DNA of 64,000 nucleotides from Catellatospora sichuanensis (GTDB taxonomy: Bacteria; Actinomycetota; Actinomycetes; Mycobacteriales; Micromonosporaceae), in NCBI RefSeq assembly GCF_007483665.1, contig NZ_VIQO01000027.1:1-64000 (forward strand), in the 5' to 3' direction. The notes beneath the pieces were generated by a model, which did no database searches, had not been told where the DNA came from, and worked only from the letters and a program-made list of their open reading frames with translations. A program made the position numbers and the translations under genes. Below, in pieces: positions 26,404 to 34,341 of this stretch (within the stretch, counting starts at the first letter, position 1; each line of letters begins with the position of its first letter).

Positions 26404-26819
26404 ACTATTCACGAACATCGGGCCCCGGCAGCTCAGCGCGCGTGCTTGCCCGCGGTACAGACCTCGAAGCTCGCCGCCCGGGACACGGCCCGGAGTTATT
26501 GCCGTGATCCGGACGCGAGTCTGCGCCGTCAGCCGCGAGTGGCGCTGTCACCGATGCGCCTGACCGTCGTTGCATCGTCGACGTAGTCGGCGAAGCGGAC
26601 CGCCAGAGATCCGGACGACACTGGCTACATCGATGTAGTCAACGAGAAACACCATAAGAGCAGGCCAACACCTGCAAGGTCAGGTCAACTGACAAGGTCT
26701 GGCCTCACCACCCGCGATCGGGACCGGGCGACACGAGTGCACACCCTGACCCGCACGGGCCCCTCCGACGTCCTGCGCCGAGCCAGAAGCGGTGCGTGGG
26801 TTTGGCCATTAGGCAGCGG
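26404..26819. other. Intergenic region, no gene seen
   Basis: Contains no convincing frame. It separates the end of the merR gene from the hemerythrin-catalase promoter. Confidence 0.45.
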
Positions 26820-27164
26820 TCAGCCGCCGGACGGCGGGATGTCCAATCGGCGTTGCAGGATCTCGATCATCGCGTTCGCCGTGGCCAGCTGGTACTCCAG
26901 GTCGACGATGCGGACCGCGGCGTCCAGACGAACACCACCGTCGACCAGACGTCGAGCACGGTCGGCCCGCTGCAGGTCATCCTGACTGTAGCGGCGATGA
27001 CCGCCGCCCGAGCGGTGCGACTCGAATAGCCCCGCGGTCTCCACGGCGCGCAGGAATGCCGGCGTCACGCCGATGGCCTGTGCCGCTGTGCCCATGGCAT
27101 ACCCGGGAAAGTCGGTGTCGCCGAGTACCGGGATACGCTGCACCGCCTGCGCGGTCTCGTTCAT
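26820..27164 (-). CDS. MerR-type regulator, paralogue A, 114 aa
   Basis: Winged helix-turn-helix of MerR/HspR type: YAMGTAAQAIGVTPAFLRAVETAGL, then SGGGHRRYSQDDLQ (residues ~22-65), then a coiled-coil dimer helix (VDLEYQLATANAMIEILQRRL). No C-terminal effector domain, as in HspR. It follows hsp20 on the same strand after a hairpin, so it probably autoregulates that locus. Very similar to the regulator at 40728-41072, also downstream of an hsp20. Confidence 0.85.
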   Translation of the reverse strand: MNETAQAVQRIPVLGDTDFPGYAMGTAAQAIGVTPAFLRAVETAGLFESHRSGGGHRRYSQDDLQRADRARRLVDGGVRLDAAVRIVDLEYQLATANAMIEILQRRLDIPPSGG

Positions 27165-27191
27165 GTCCGGCCTCGTCCTGTACGGGCCGGC

Positions 27192-27219
27192 CCTGGTTGG
27201 CGGAGCACCGCCAACCAGG
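27192..27219 (-). terminator. 12-bp hairpin between hsp20 and merR
   Basis: CCTGGTTGGCGG (27192-27203) pairs with CCGCCAACCAGG (27208-27219), loop AGCA, with further GGCCGG/CCGGCC pairing outside one mismatch. It may be a terminator or an attenuator for the downstream merR. Confidence 0.7.
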
Positions 27220-27239
27220 CCCGGCCGGGTCGTATCCGA

Positions 27240-27728
27240 TCAGGTTGCGGCACCGGCCGCAGCCGGACGGCGGCCATCGCTCGCCTGACCGCTGATCATC
27301 TTGTGTCCTTCGTGCGACTCCAGCCCGGTGTCTCGACCGCGGGTAATCTCAATGCGGCGCGGCTTGGCGCGCTCGGCGATCGGGATGGTCAGCGCCAGAA
27401 CGCCGTCGCGGTAGTCGGCGCGGATGGCCTCCACATCGAGTCCGTCGCCCAGCACGAGCTGCCGGCTGTACCGGCCAGCCGGCCGCTCGGACACCAGGTA
27501 GGTCGAGTCCTCGGGATCGTTGCGTCGCCGCTCGCCGCGCACCGTAAGCGTGCCGTTCTCGGCCGAAACGTCGAGGCTGTCGATGTCGATGCCCGGCATG
27601 TCGAAGCGGACCACGAACGTGTCGCCCGTGCGCAGGCAGTCCATCGGCATCGGCGCTGGGGTGCGGGCGGTCCCGAACACCTCACCGGCGAGCCGGTCGA
27701 AGTCGCGGAACGGGTCGAAACGCATCAT
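27240..27728 (-). CDS. hsp20: Hsp20/alpha-crystallin small heat-shock protein, paralogue A, 162 aa
   Basis: Start at 27728 after GGGAGGTG (a second ATG follows directly). N-terminus MMRFDPFRDFDRLAGEVFG is the Hsp20 leader; the alpha-crystallin domain runs from about GDTFVVRFDMPGIDIDSLDV to LALTIPIAE with the A-x-x-x-GVL-like motif RDGVLALTIP. It is an ATP-independent holdase. The C-terminus is longer and more basic than in the paralogue at 40133. Upstream is a promoter identical in both hexamers and spacing to that of the paralogue. Confidence 0.95.
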   Translation of the reverse strand: MMRFDPFRDFDRLAGEVFGTARTPAPMPMDCLRTGDTFVVRFDMPGIDIDSLDVSAENGTLTVRGERRRNDPEDSTYLVSERPAGRYSRQLVLGDGLDVEAIRADYRDGVLALTIPIAERAKPRRIEITRGRDTGLESHEGHKMISGQASDGRRPAAAGAAT

Positions 27729-27776
27729 GATCAACACACCTCCCAAATGAGTGCTCTAGCAAGGCTGTCTGCTTGC

Positions 27777-27812
27777 CAGCAGAAATTCTATTCCTGCTGC
27801 TGCAGATTTCAA
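27777..27812 (-). promoter_or_regulatory. hsp20 A promoter (TTGAAA-N16-TAGAAT) with overlapping inverted repeat
   Basis: TTGAAA at 27812-27807, 16 bases, TAGAAT at 27790-27785. An inverted repeat CAGCAG (27777-27782) / CTGCTG (27794-27799) is centred on the -10 and could be the operator for the adjacent MerR-type protein. Confidence 0.6.
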
Positions 27813-27856
27813 GCCCCAACTGGGGCAGTTTCTCCGCGCGTTGTTGGCCTGCCCGT

Positions 27857-27882
27857 GCGGCGCGGCGCGGCGCGGCGCGGCG
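27857..27882. repeat. Tandem 5-bp repeat (CGGCG, five units)
   Basis: Simple sequence repeat in non-coding DNA upstream of hsp20 A. It could expand or contract, but no gene depends visibly on it. Confidence 0.7.
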
Positions 27883-28191
27883 ATGGGACACGGAACTCGG
27901 TCAGGCGTGCAGTCGCATCGCCAGCCTTGTTCGCCGATTGTGATCGCCGAGCGCGCAGCCGCCGAGGGCGGGAAGTCCGCACGGGCTTCAGCCACCCAAC
28001 ATTCCGGCGATTGACGAACCGGCCATCGTGAGGCGGCTGGCGGTTGCGCCAGAACGCACTGACCTCCACGGCCGACGGTCAGTCGAGGAGGTCCGGCTGC
28101 ATACCCGACGTGTCGGGCATCACCGCGCAAGAGAGGTTCGCCAGCCGCCGCGGGGCAATAGGTGCAAGGTTGTCAATAAAAAGGGGCTGGC
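27883..28191. other. Intergenic region with an 11-bp inverted repeat
   Basis: GGCGGCTGGCG at 28032-28042 is complementary to CGCCAGCCGCC at 28139-28149; CCCGAC/GTCGGG sits between at 28104-28117. I see no gene. Confidence 0.4.
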
Positions 28192-28443
28192 ATGGGTCAG
28201 AACATGTTCTCGATCGTCGATCTGCTGGGGGTCGCTGCCGTTGCGTTGGCACTTGGGGCCTTGGCGACAGTTGTTTTCCTGTCGTCGACGGCGAAAGAAC
28301 TATGCGCGTCCCAAGCCGCCGCGGGTCGCCAGCGCCGGCAGACGATGAAGCTGCCACGCCTTGCCGAGCAGTCCGGCGGTGTCACCAGCGACACATGGGT
28401 GGCGAGCTGCTGCGACGGGTGCAGCCTGCCTGGCTGCCGCTGA
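28192..28443 (+). CDS. Small single-span membrane protein, 83 aa
   Basis: Unknown family. The ATG follows AAAGGGG. One membrane helix (residues ~8-32, VDLLGVAAVALALGALATVV) and then a basic cytoplasmic segment. The C-terminus contains a Cys cluster (SCCDGCSLPGC) that could bind metal or be a late extension. No operon partner. Confidence 0.45.
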   Translation: MGQNMFSIVDLLGVAAVALALGALATVVFLSSTAKELCASQAAAGRQRRQTMKLPRLAEQSGGVTSDTWVASCCDGCSLPGCR

Positions 28444-28723
28444 ACCGTTCGGCCGCCCGGCCGGGGCCTGACCCCCATCACCGCGCGATACGACCGCCCG
28501 CCCGGCGGCGCTTCGCCATGGCGGCATCAGACGATCGCGTGCGAGCCGCCGCCCGCGTCTCAAGTCGCCTCGGGGCCCAGCCCAGACGGGCAGAGCTAGC
28601 GCCGCTCATACGGCTTCCACTCGGGGGCTTCGAAAGCTTCCGCGTCTCGTGGGCGCGTGAACTTCCCTCGTACGCCGAACCTCCCGCGCGGGCTTGGTGA
28701 GGCGTCATTGGCTTCGTGCGGCG
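28444..28723. other. Intergenic region, no gene seen
   Basis: Nothing supportable on either strand. Confidence 0.4.
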
Positions 28724-29194
28724 TCAGATGCGCTTGTCCGGGGTCTGGACCTCGCTTCGCCAGGCTCCGGTCTCACTGCCGCGCTCCTCGATGAACGTCT
28801 TGAACCGCAACGCGTCGGCTTTGACTTGGCGGCTGTCGGCGCCGATAGCGCTGCCGATGTTTTCCAGTAACCCTTCGGGCTCCCAGTCGAACTGGACAGT
28901 TACCCGCGTGTCGGAATCGCCGAGCCGGTGAAAGGTGACCACGCCGGCGTGTTCGGTCTTCCCGCTCGTGCTCTTCCACGCGATCCGCTCATTCGGGTGC
29001 TGCTCGGTGATCTCGGTATCGAACTCCCGGACGGTCCCGGCCACGTTGACGACCCAGTGACTGTGCGTGGCGTCGATCTGCCGGACCGACTTCACACCCT
29101 TCATGAAGTGCGGGAAGGACTCGACCTGGGTCCACTGGTTGAAGGCCATGTGGACTGGCACGTGGACGTCAACTGACTCTGTCACCGTGCTCAT
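28724..29194 (-). CDS. SRPBCC family protein (cyclase/dehydrase-like), 156 aa
   Basis: The ATG at 29194 has a perfect AGGAGGTG eight bases upstream; the frame stays open further but lacks coding character. The fold pattern VTESVDVHVPVHMAFNQWT..FPHFMKGV and VTVQFDWEPEG...IG are typical of the polyketide-cyclase/dehydrase branch, common in actinobacterial stress regulons. It likely binds a hydrophobic ligand. The promoter is an exact GTTT-N15-GGGTAT. Confidence 0.85.
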   Translation of the reverse strand: MSTVTESVDVHVPVHMAFNQWTQVESFPHFMKGVKSVRQIDATHSHWVVNVAGTVREFDTEITEQHPNERIAWKSTSGKTEHAGVVTFHRLGDSDTRVTVQFDWEPEGLLENIGSAIGADSRQVKADALRFKTFIEERGSETGAWRSEVQTPDKRI

Positions 29195-29227
29195 AAGACA
29201 CCTCCTAGCAGATTCGGTCCGAGGGCA

Positions 29228-29252
29228 ATACCCGATATATATGCTTATAAAC
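29228..29252 (-). promoter_or_regulatory. SigB/SigF-type promoter (GTTT-N15-GGGTAT)
   Basis: GTTT at 29252-29249, AT-rich 15-base spacer, GGGTAT at 29233-29228; ~33 bases before the SRPBCC start. Confidence 0.8.
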
Positions 29253-29601
29253 CTGGAACGGCCGCTGCTGGTTCGCGAAGAGCGCGAATCGGCGCCTCGC
29301 CAATCCTGATCCGTTACACATTCCCGGTCGGCACGAAGCGCCGCCCACGTGCGCGGACCGGCCAAGCCTTGATGCCGTTGCCCACCACACGCATCAGGCG
29401 CACCACGGGCCAACAGGCCGCAGCGGCCGGATCTCGCACCCGGCCGGTACAACACATATGCGACCGAGGGCAGGCGCGGCACAATTCCTGGCCGCATTTC
29501 GCTGGCGGCTGGCCCCCTTCCTGGTGCGAACCCAGCGTAAAATCGGGCAAGACGGGCTTTGGGAAAGATTGTTTGACGTCCGTGTTCGGAGGGCGGTAGC
29601 C

Positions 29602-30081
29602 ATGACTGTTCGAACTCCTTCCATCGAAGATCATCCTGACCTTGCCGAGCTTCGGTTGCGGTACGAGGAAGCCGCCGAAACCAAGGCGGCACAGGTAGTA
29701 GAAGGTCTGACCTTCCTCGCGGGTCTCTACCTCGCCATCTCGCCATGGGTGGTCGGCTTCACCAGCCACTCCAGCCTGACCGCGAGCAACGTCTTCACCG
29801 GTGTCGCACTGGCGGTGCTGGCATTGTGCTTCGCCACCATGTACGGACGTTCGCACCGGATCGTGTGGGTCGCCCCGATCATCAGCGCATGGGCGATCGT
29901 CGCACCTTGGCTTGTCAGCGGACCCGCACCAAGCGTGGGCGCCATCGTCAGCAACGTCATCGTCGGCCTGGTGGGCCTGGCGTGCACCCTTGCGATGATG
30001 TCCGTAGGCAGGCGAAGGGCCGCCGGCAGGGCAGGCCTCGGGGCGTCGCCCGAACCTTTCCACGAGGGGCGTCGGTTATAG
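29602..30081 (+). CDS. SPW-repeat membrane protein, 159 aa
   Basis: The ATG at 29602 follows GGAGGG. After a polar 45-residue N-terminus come four hydrophobic helices arranged as two copies of an SPW-type unit: LAISPWVVGF and, in the second half, IVAPWLVSG. The SPW family is uncharacterised, often found in stress-responsive and photosynthetic or actinobacterial loci. Basic, polar C-terminus. Stands alone; its 3' side is a pseudogene. Confidence 0.8.
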   Translation: MTVRTPSIEDHPDLAELRLRYEEAAETKAAQVVEGLTFLAGLYLAISPWVVGFTSHSSLTASNVFTGVALAVLALCFATMYGRSHRIVWVAPIISAWAIVAPWLVSGPAPSVGAIVSNVIVGLVGLACTLAMMSVGRRRAAGRAGLGASPEPFHEGRRL

Positions 30082-30110
30082 ACCGTGCCTGTGCGAGAGA
30101 ACCGGCGACG

Positions 30111-30465
30111 GCTGATATCGGGTTTGTCGGCCTCGGCGCGATGGGGGGCCGGATGGCCAGCTGGTTGCTCGCCGCGGGCGCCAGGTCTACGGCACCAACC
30201 GCACGCGGGCAAAGCAGAAGGGCTGATCGAGCGTGGCCTGATCTGGTCGGACACACGACGCGAGGTCACCGCTGCGGCACAGGTCGTCTTCAGCATGGTG
30301 ATCGGCGACAATGCCCTCGATGCGGTCACCTCCGGCCAGGACAGGATTATCGCCGGTTTTGGCACCAGGCAAGATGTACCTCGACATGAGCACCGTCAGC
30401 CCGGCCGCCAGCGGCGGGCTCAGCGATCAGATACGCGTGACCGGCGCGCACATGCTCGGGCAGCC
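30111..30465 (+). pseudogene. Truncated, frameshifted beta-hydroxyacid dehydrogenase
   Basis: DIGFVGLGAMGGRMASWLL, then after frame changes LIERGLIWSDTRREVTAAAQ and KMYLDMSTVSPAASGGL align with residues ~4-115 of the intact enzyme at 54778-55665. It breaks off after GAHML, losing the catalytic domain. Confidence 0.85.
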
Positions 30466-30502
30466 TCCGCGCCGAGGTGGTGAACAGCAGCTCGCCGTAG
30501 AT

Positions 30503-31162
30503 ATGCCGTTCGTTGCATTCGGTCTGGGCAGATCACTCCATGCCACGCTGGCTGACCTCGGGCACGGCCTGTCCTGGCACGACGTGCGTCGGGTCAGGCC
30601 GCGAGTCCAATTGACCTGCTCGGCCTGTGCGGGTGCGCTACACGCCAAGGTGTCCCGCTCGGCCTGCGCTTCTTTGCGCACGGCAGCGCGTAACGCCAAT
30701 GTCCGCTCAACGGCGAGACCATCGAGCACCGCCTGCTCAAGAGTGCCATCGCCGCCGCTTGCGGCTAGCCGGCACGGCCGGCACGCGGCCCTTGAGGTCA
30801 GCGCTCCAGATGGAGCGTGGCGCGCAGATGTGTTGGCGACAGCGCCCGACAGGTCATCGGAGGGCCTCCTGGGAGGAGGAGTAGTTGTCTCATCAGCACC
30901 ACGATGACACTGAGGCCCGTATCGTCCGCTACGCCGACCACGGCATGGAGGTCGTGTGGTCTTCACTCGGGCCACGGCCGCCAGCGCACCGGAGATCGTA
31001 ATCGAGGTCGACGCTGCCGGGATCACCGTCACTGGGCCGGTGGCCCACTTCAGCGCCAGACGCTGCGACAGCGCAGAGCCGTTCGTCCGCTTTCGTGACC
31101 TGCCTGCACCGCCGGTCTGCTCAGGCCACGGCACATGGCGGGGACAGCGGCGGGCCGCCTAA
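30503..31162 (+). pseudogene. Frameshifted CoiA-like (nuclease-fold competence protein family) gene
   Basis: Blocks in three frames read in order: MPFVAFGLGRSLHATLADLG, a Cys pair in LTCSACAGALHAK, LGLRFFAHGSA, CPLNGETIEHRLLKSAIAA, HAALEVSAPDGAWRADVLAT, then HGMEVVW and a C-terminal GHFS-like region ending at 31162. This is the order of actinobacterial CoiA-family proteins (zinc-ribbon-like start, then an endonuclease-like core). At least three frame changes and an internal stop make it non-functional. Confidence 0.65.
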
Positions 31163-31225
31163 TCCGCGTGAGGCATCGCCCGGACGGCCGCATGTCTGCG
31201 GTCGCCCGCGGCTATGACGGCTGGG

Positions 31226-31870
31226 TCACGGGCGGTAGGCCGTGCCGATGATGTGGGCAAAACGGGGCACGAACCGGCACGGGCTGAATCCAAACCGCTC
31301 ACAGCTCACGATGGCGAACCCGCTGGCGGCGATGACGGCAGCGGTGTCGTGGTTGGGTCGGCAACCTGCGGCCAGCCGCGCCCACACCGGGGCGATCAGG
31401 TCCTGGAGCCTGGCCAGCGCAGGCTTGTCGGAGCGGACGTGCTCGTAGAAGCGGAGCTGCCCGGAGGGGCGCACCACGCGGCCGATCTCAGCCAGCGCGT
31501 GGGCGGGATCGGGCACGGTGCACAGCACCAGCGACGTCACGGCCGCGTCGAAAGCGGCGTCAGGTCCAGGCAGGGCGTCAGCGTGCCCTGCAATGACCTC
31601 CACCGGCACCGGTGCCCGCTGCGCGGCCTGGTGTGCGTGCCTGCGCAGAGTGCTGTCGGGTTCTACGGCCAGCACGCGGGTAACTGTAGTCGGGTAGTGA
31701 GCGAAGTTGAGCCCGTTGCCGGCACCGATCTCGATCACCGTGCCGGTGAGGCCAGCCAGAAGCCGGGCCCGGTGAGCGGCGCCGCCGTGGGCCTCGGCGT
31801 GGGTGCTGATAGCGGTATAGAACCGCGCGAACCTCGGGTGTTGCAGGTCTTGGACGTGTCGGTCTGACAT
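31226..31870 (-). CDS. Class I SAM-dependent methyltransferase, 214 aa
   Basis: Motif I VIEIGAGNGLN (residues 45-55), the acidic end of strand 2 (VLAVEPDS) and motif post-I VTSLVLCTVPDP, followed by GQLRFYEHVR. This pattern matches the small methyltransferase-11 subfamily related to phosphatidylethanolamine/quinone methylases. The GGAGCTTCG upstream of the ATG is acceptable. Substrate unknown. Confidence 0.85.
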   Translation of the reverse strand: MSDRHVQDLQHPRFARFYTAISTHAEAHGGAAHRARLLAGLTGTVIEIGAGNGLNFAHYPTTVTRVLAVEPDSTLRRHAHQAAQRAPVPVEVIAGHADALPGPDAAFDAAVTSLVLCTVPDPAHALAEIGRVVRPSGQLRFYEHVRSDKPALARLQDLIAPVWARLAAGCRPNHDTAAVIAASGFAIVSCERFGFSPCRFVPRFAHIIGTAYRP

Positions 31871-31966
31871 CGAAGCTCCGCCCCAACCGTCTCACTTCGG
31901 ACGGTAGGCTAATGTTTGGGGGTGTGTGGGCGATTCGGCGCTCACCGGATCTGGCATCAGTGCGCC

Positions 31967-32212
31967 TCACAACGGTTCGTCGAAGTTCACGACACCGCGG
32001 TAGCGGTAGATCCACTGTGGCTGTCTTTCCGGGTTAGGCTCGCGTACGTAGACGGCCTCCCAGGGCGGTTCGACCTCAGACTCTTGTACGGTCGCATGCT
32101 CGCCGGGCAGCGACAACGAGTACGTGTCCGGCGGGTTATCGGCGGAGTCGACCTCGATCTCCCGGATGAACTCTGCGTCACCGTGGACGAACTTCGCGGT
32201 GATCTTGTCCAT
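31967..32212 (-). CDS. Conserved small hypothetical protein, 81 aa, paralogue 2
   Basis: Homologous over its full length to the protein at 2796-3038 (shared MxKIxxKFVxG, EIEVD, WEAVYVRE and PQWIYRYRG). Soluble, acidic. The two copies lie 29 kb apart on opposite strands. Function unknown; conserved Trp/Tyr positions near the C-terminus suggest a compact beta fold. Confidence 0.7.
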   Translation of the reverse strand: MDKITAKFVHGDAEFIREIEVDSADNPPDTYSLSLPGEHATVQESEVEPPWEAVYVREPNPERQPQWIYRYRGVVNFDEPL

Positions 32213-32436
32213 GTGTTCAGCCTGCAGCCCAACGCCTGGTATGCGGACGGAAATCGGGGAACCAGCACACGACTCAGCCGACAGTACCTATAGACCCGTC
32301 CGCTGGACACGACCCGACACAGGAGCGGGGTGTGCAGCAGCGAACCCGCCGACACGCTGGCCACGGAGGAAGCCACCATCGATGCCCGCGTCCAGCGGCA
32401 CGCGACGCCGTTGCCTGTCGTTGTAGGCGAGAGGGA

Positions 32437-32862
32437 TTACGACGCGGCGACACCTGGCAGGGGTCTAAGCACGGGCCCTTGCAGAACTGCGCCGTCGATG
32501 TCGAAGCGCGAGCCATGACAGCGGCACTCCCATGTCCGTTCCGCGTCGTTGAACCCGACGATGCAGCCAAGATGGGTACAGGTCGCCTCCACGGCGTGCA
32601 CCGTGGCGTCATCGTCGCGATATGCCGCGCACCGCTTGCCCTCGATCATCACCACCGCGCCCTGCCCCGGCCCCAGTTGGTCGACATTGACGTCCGGCTT
32701 GGTCAGCCGCTCGCCCACAAAGTTCTTCGCCACATCGACCGTGGCTTTCGCCACAATCCGCGGCCTCGGTGAGCGGGGTAACCGATGCGGGTCATACAGC
32801 TGGTTGGTCTTGGACCTGCCTATCGCGAGTGGGCTGCGGGCGGTTGGGTAGTGGTTACCCAT
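32437..32862 (-). pseudogene. Orphan Rieske [2Fe-2S] domain, truncated copy of the FAD-Rieske oxidoreductase
   Basis: From LYDPHRL (near 32799) onward the frame matches the last ~130 residues of the enzyme at 46374-47861, including CTHLGC and CRCHGSRF with both Cys and both His cluster ligands intact. The FAD domain (~360 residues) is missing and the first ~20 codons are unrelated. The reading frame is open, so a free 2Fe-2S protein could still be made if translated from 32862; no ribosome site is obvious. Confidence 0.75.
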
Positions 32863-32960
32863 CTCGGGGAAACCGAGGACGTCCGGTGGATGGATAGACC
32901 CGCAGCTGCCGTACGAGGTGGACAGCTTCTGGCCTGGTGTTGTTCTCGTGAGGAGCTGAT

Positions 32961-33299
32961 ATGGGCGAACGTGTGTTGCGGGGGAGCCGGCTTGGAGCGG
33001 TCAGCTACGAGCTGGATCGCAATATTGAGCTCGCGCCGCGCAGGGTCAGCACGTTTCAGTGTCCTCACGGCCACACGTTCGACGTGATGTTTGCGCTGGA
33101 CGTGGAGGTCCCCTGGACCTGGGAGTGCAGGTTCGACGGCAGTGTCGCTCGGTTGAGGGACGGTACAGAGCCGGAGCAGAAGAAGGCCAAACCGCCGCGG
33201 ACCCATTGGGACATGCTGCTGGAGCGCCGCACCGTCGAGGAGCTCGATGAGCTTCTGGACGAGCGGCTGGCTGCGGTACGCGCCAAGCGCGGTCGCTGA
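32961..33299 (+). CDS. rbpA: RNA polymerase-binding protein RbpA, 112 aa
   Basis: Actinobacteria-specific RNA polymerase factor that stabilises open complexes with group 1/2 sigma factors. Features are the N-terminal RGSRLGAVSYE, a core FxCPHGHTF...PWTWECR, and a C-terminal sigma-interacting helix HWDMLLERRTVEELDELLDERL. Length is standard. GAGGAG precedes the ATG by six bases. In typical RbpA the core ends WECRxCG; here it is WECRFDG, so one core Cys is replaced by Asp. Could be a second, specialised RbpA. Confidence 0.95.
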   Translation: MGERVLRGSRLGAVSYELDRNIELAPRRVSTFQCPHGHTFDVMFALDVEVPWTWECRFDGSVARLRDGTEPEQKKAKPPRTHWDMLLERRTVEELDELLDERLAAVRAKRGR

Positions 33300-33311
33300 C
33301 CGCCGACCGGG

Positions 33312-33368
33312 CCCCGCACGCAGGTGTCGGTGTCCAGCCCACAGAACAAGATCTCGGCCAGCCCTGCT
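33312..33368 (-). pseudogene. Isochorismatase-family fragment, copy 2
   Basis: AEILFCGLDTDTCVRG is the active-site region of a cysteine hydrolase, without the rest of the gene. The DNA CGCAGGTGTCGGTGTCCAG is shared exactly in the core with the fragment near 14735. Confidence 0.55.
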
Positions 33369-33540
33369 CGCCGACAGCGCCACCGTCTGCTCGGGGATCG
33401 CCGTGTAGCCCGTTGGTGTTGCTCGCCACTTACGGGTTCTGGCGCAATCTGCGTGAATGATCTTGCGGGTGCGGCGGACCGCTCTCCGCCGGCGTGCTTA
33501 ATGGCAGGAGCGCCGGTGGTGACGAACGGAACTCTCGACG
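33369..33540. other. Intergenic region
   Basis: No gene seen. It may contain further isochorismatase debris, but I could not trace it. Confidence 0.35.
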
Positions 33541-34023
33541 TCACAGGGTTTCCGTCGACACTGAAACGAACGTGGGGTCAAGGTGCAGTTCGTAGGCTCC
33601 GTAGCACTCGTCCATCACAGTCGCGACCTCTTGACCGCACGGACAGATGAGGTTGTTGCCCCGAGTTCCAGGACGCCCGCAGCATCCCACCGCCTGGCGG
33701 TCGGGATCAGGGTTGCGCTGGAGGGACGGCGCATCAGCGGGGTGGATGACAAACGTGTCACGAGGACCAGCTGACACCATGTCCACCCCCTCGATGACCA
33801 TGCTGTAGCCGGGCATGGCGTGAAGGTACGCGTCCGGGTCGGGCGAAGGCACAAAAGGTGCGCCGAAATGCTCGGGATCCACCGCATACCAGCCAACCGG
33901 CATTGTCGACCGCCTTGGGATGCTTCGCTCATCGGGCTGTGACGGGCGGATCAATGGGCCGGGGTACACGGCGAGTCCGCCGGTGATCGTAGTACCGCAC
34001 GTACGGCAGCGAAAGGATGGCAC
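33541..34023 (-). CDS. Zinc-ribbon-like hypothetical protein, 160 aa
   Basis: The GTG at 34023 gives an N-terminus PSFRCRTCGTTIT (CxxC) and a -10-like TATCAT (34036-34031) lies seven bases upstream, so a leaderless start is likely; the open frame to 34125 looks non-coding. A further MPVGWYAVDPEHFGAPFVP block and a later CPCGQEVA give additional Cys pairs (CCGRPG, CPC). Similar proteins of unknown function occur in actinomycetes. Probably a metal-binding cytoplasmic protein. Confidence 0.6.
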   Translation of the reverse strand: MPSFRCRTCGTTITGGLAVYPGPLIRPSQPDERSIPRRSTMPVGWYAVDPEHFGAPFVPSPDPDAYLHAMPGYSMVIEGVDMVSAGPRDTFVIHPADAPSLQRNPDPDRQAVGCCGRPGTRGNNLICPCGQEVATVMDECYGAYELHLDPTFVSVSTETL

Positions 34024-34341
34024 GGTCGCGATGATAGTTACGCTGGCGATGATCCGGTGTCTCGTTTCCGGCCAGGCTGCCCAACGGCCAGTTTGGAAGG
34101 TATCGCGAAACAGCGACAAGATCATTCACGAAGAGTGCGCCAGAATCCACTTACGGCGCCAGATGTCGCCGAGTTTGAGCGCCAGCGAGATCTAACGGGT
34201 CTCGATGTTCGCGAGTTTCGGCGCCACCCCGGACGCCGGTCTCAGCCTGGTCGTCACCCCAGCGATCCGCTCACGTACGGTGACAAGTCGTGCAACTAGG
34301 GTCGCGCGCTTCGCGGCAGATCCGGATGGCAGCCCGGGGCA

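Noticed and set aside
27729-27776. CIRCE (TTAGCACTC-N9-GAGTGCTAA) or HAIR element before hsp20 A
   Set aside because: Only one half (GAGTGCT) is present; the other arm is missing and hsp20 B has neither.
27857-27882. CGGCG tandem repeat as a phase-variation switch
   Set aside because: It lies ~45 bases upstream of the hsp20 -35 and outside any coding frame; no mechanism is visible.
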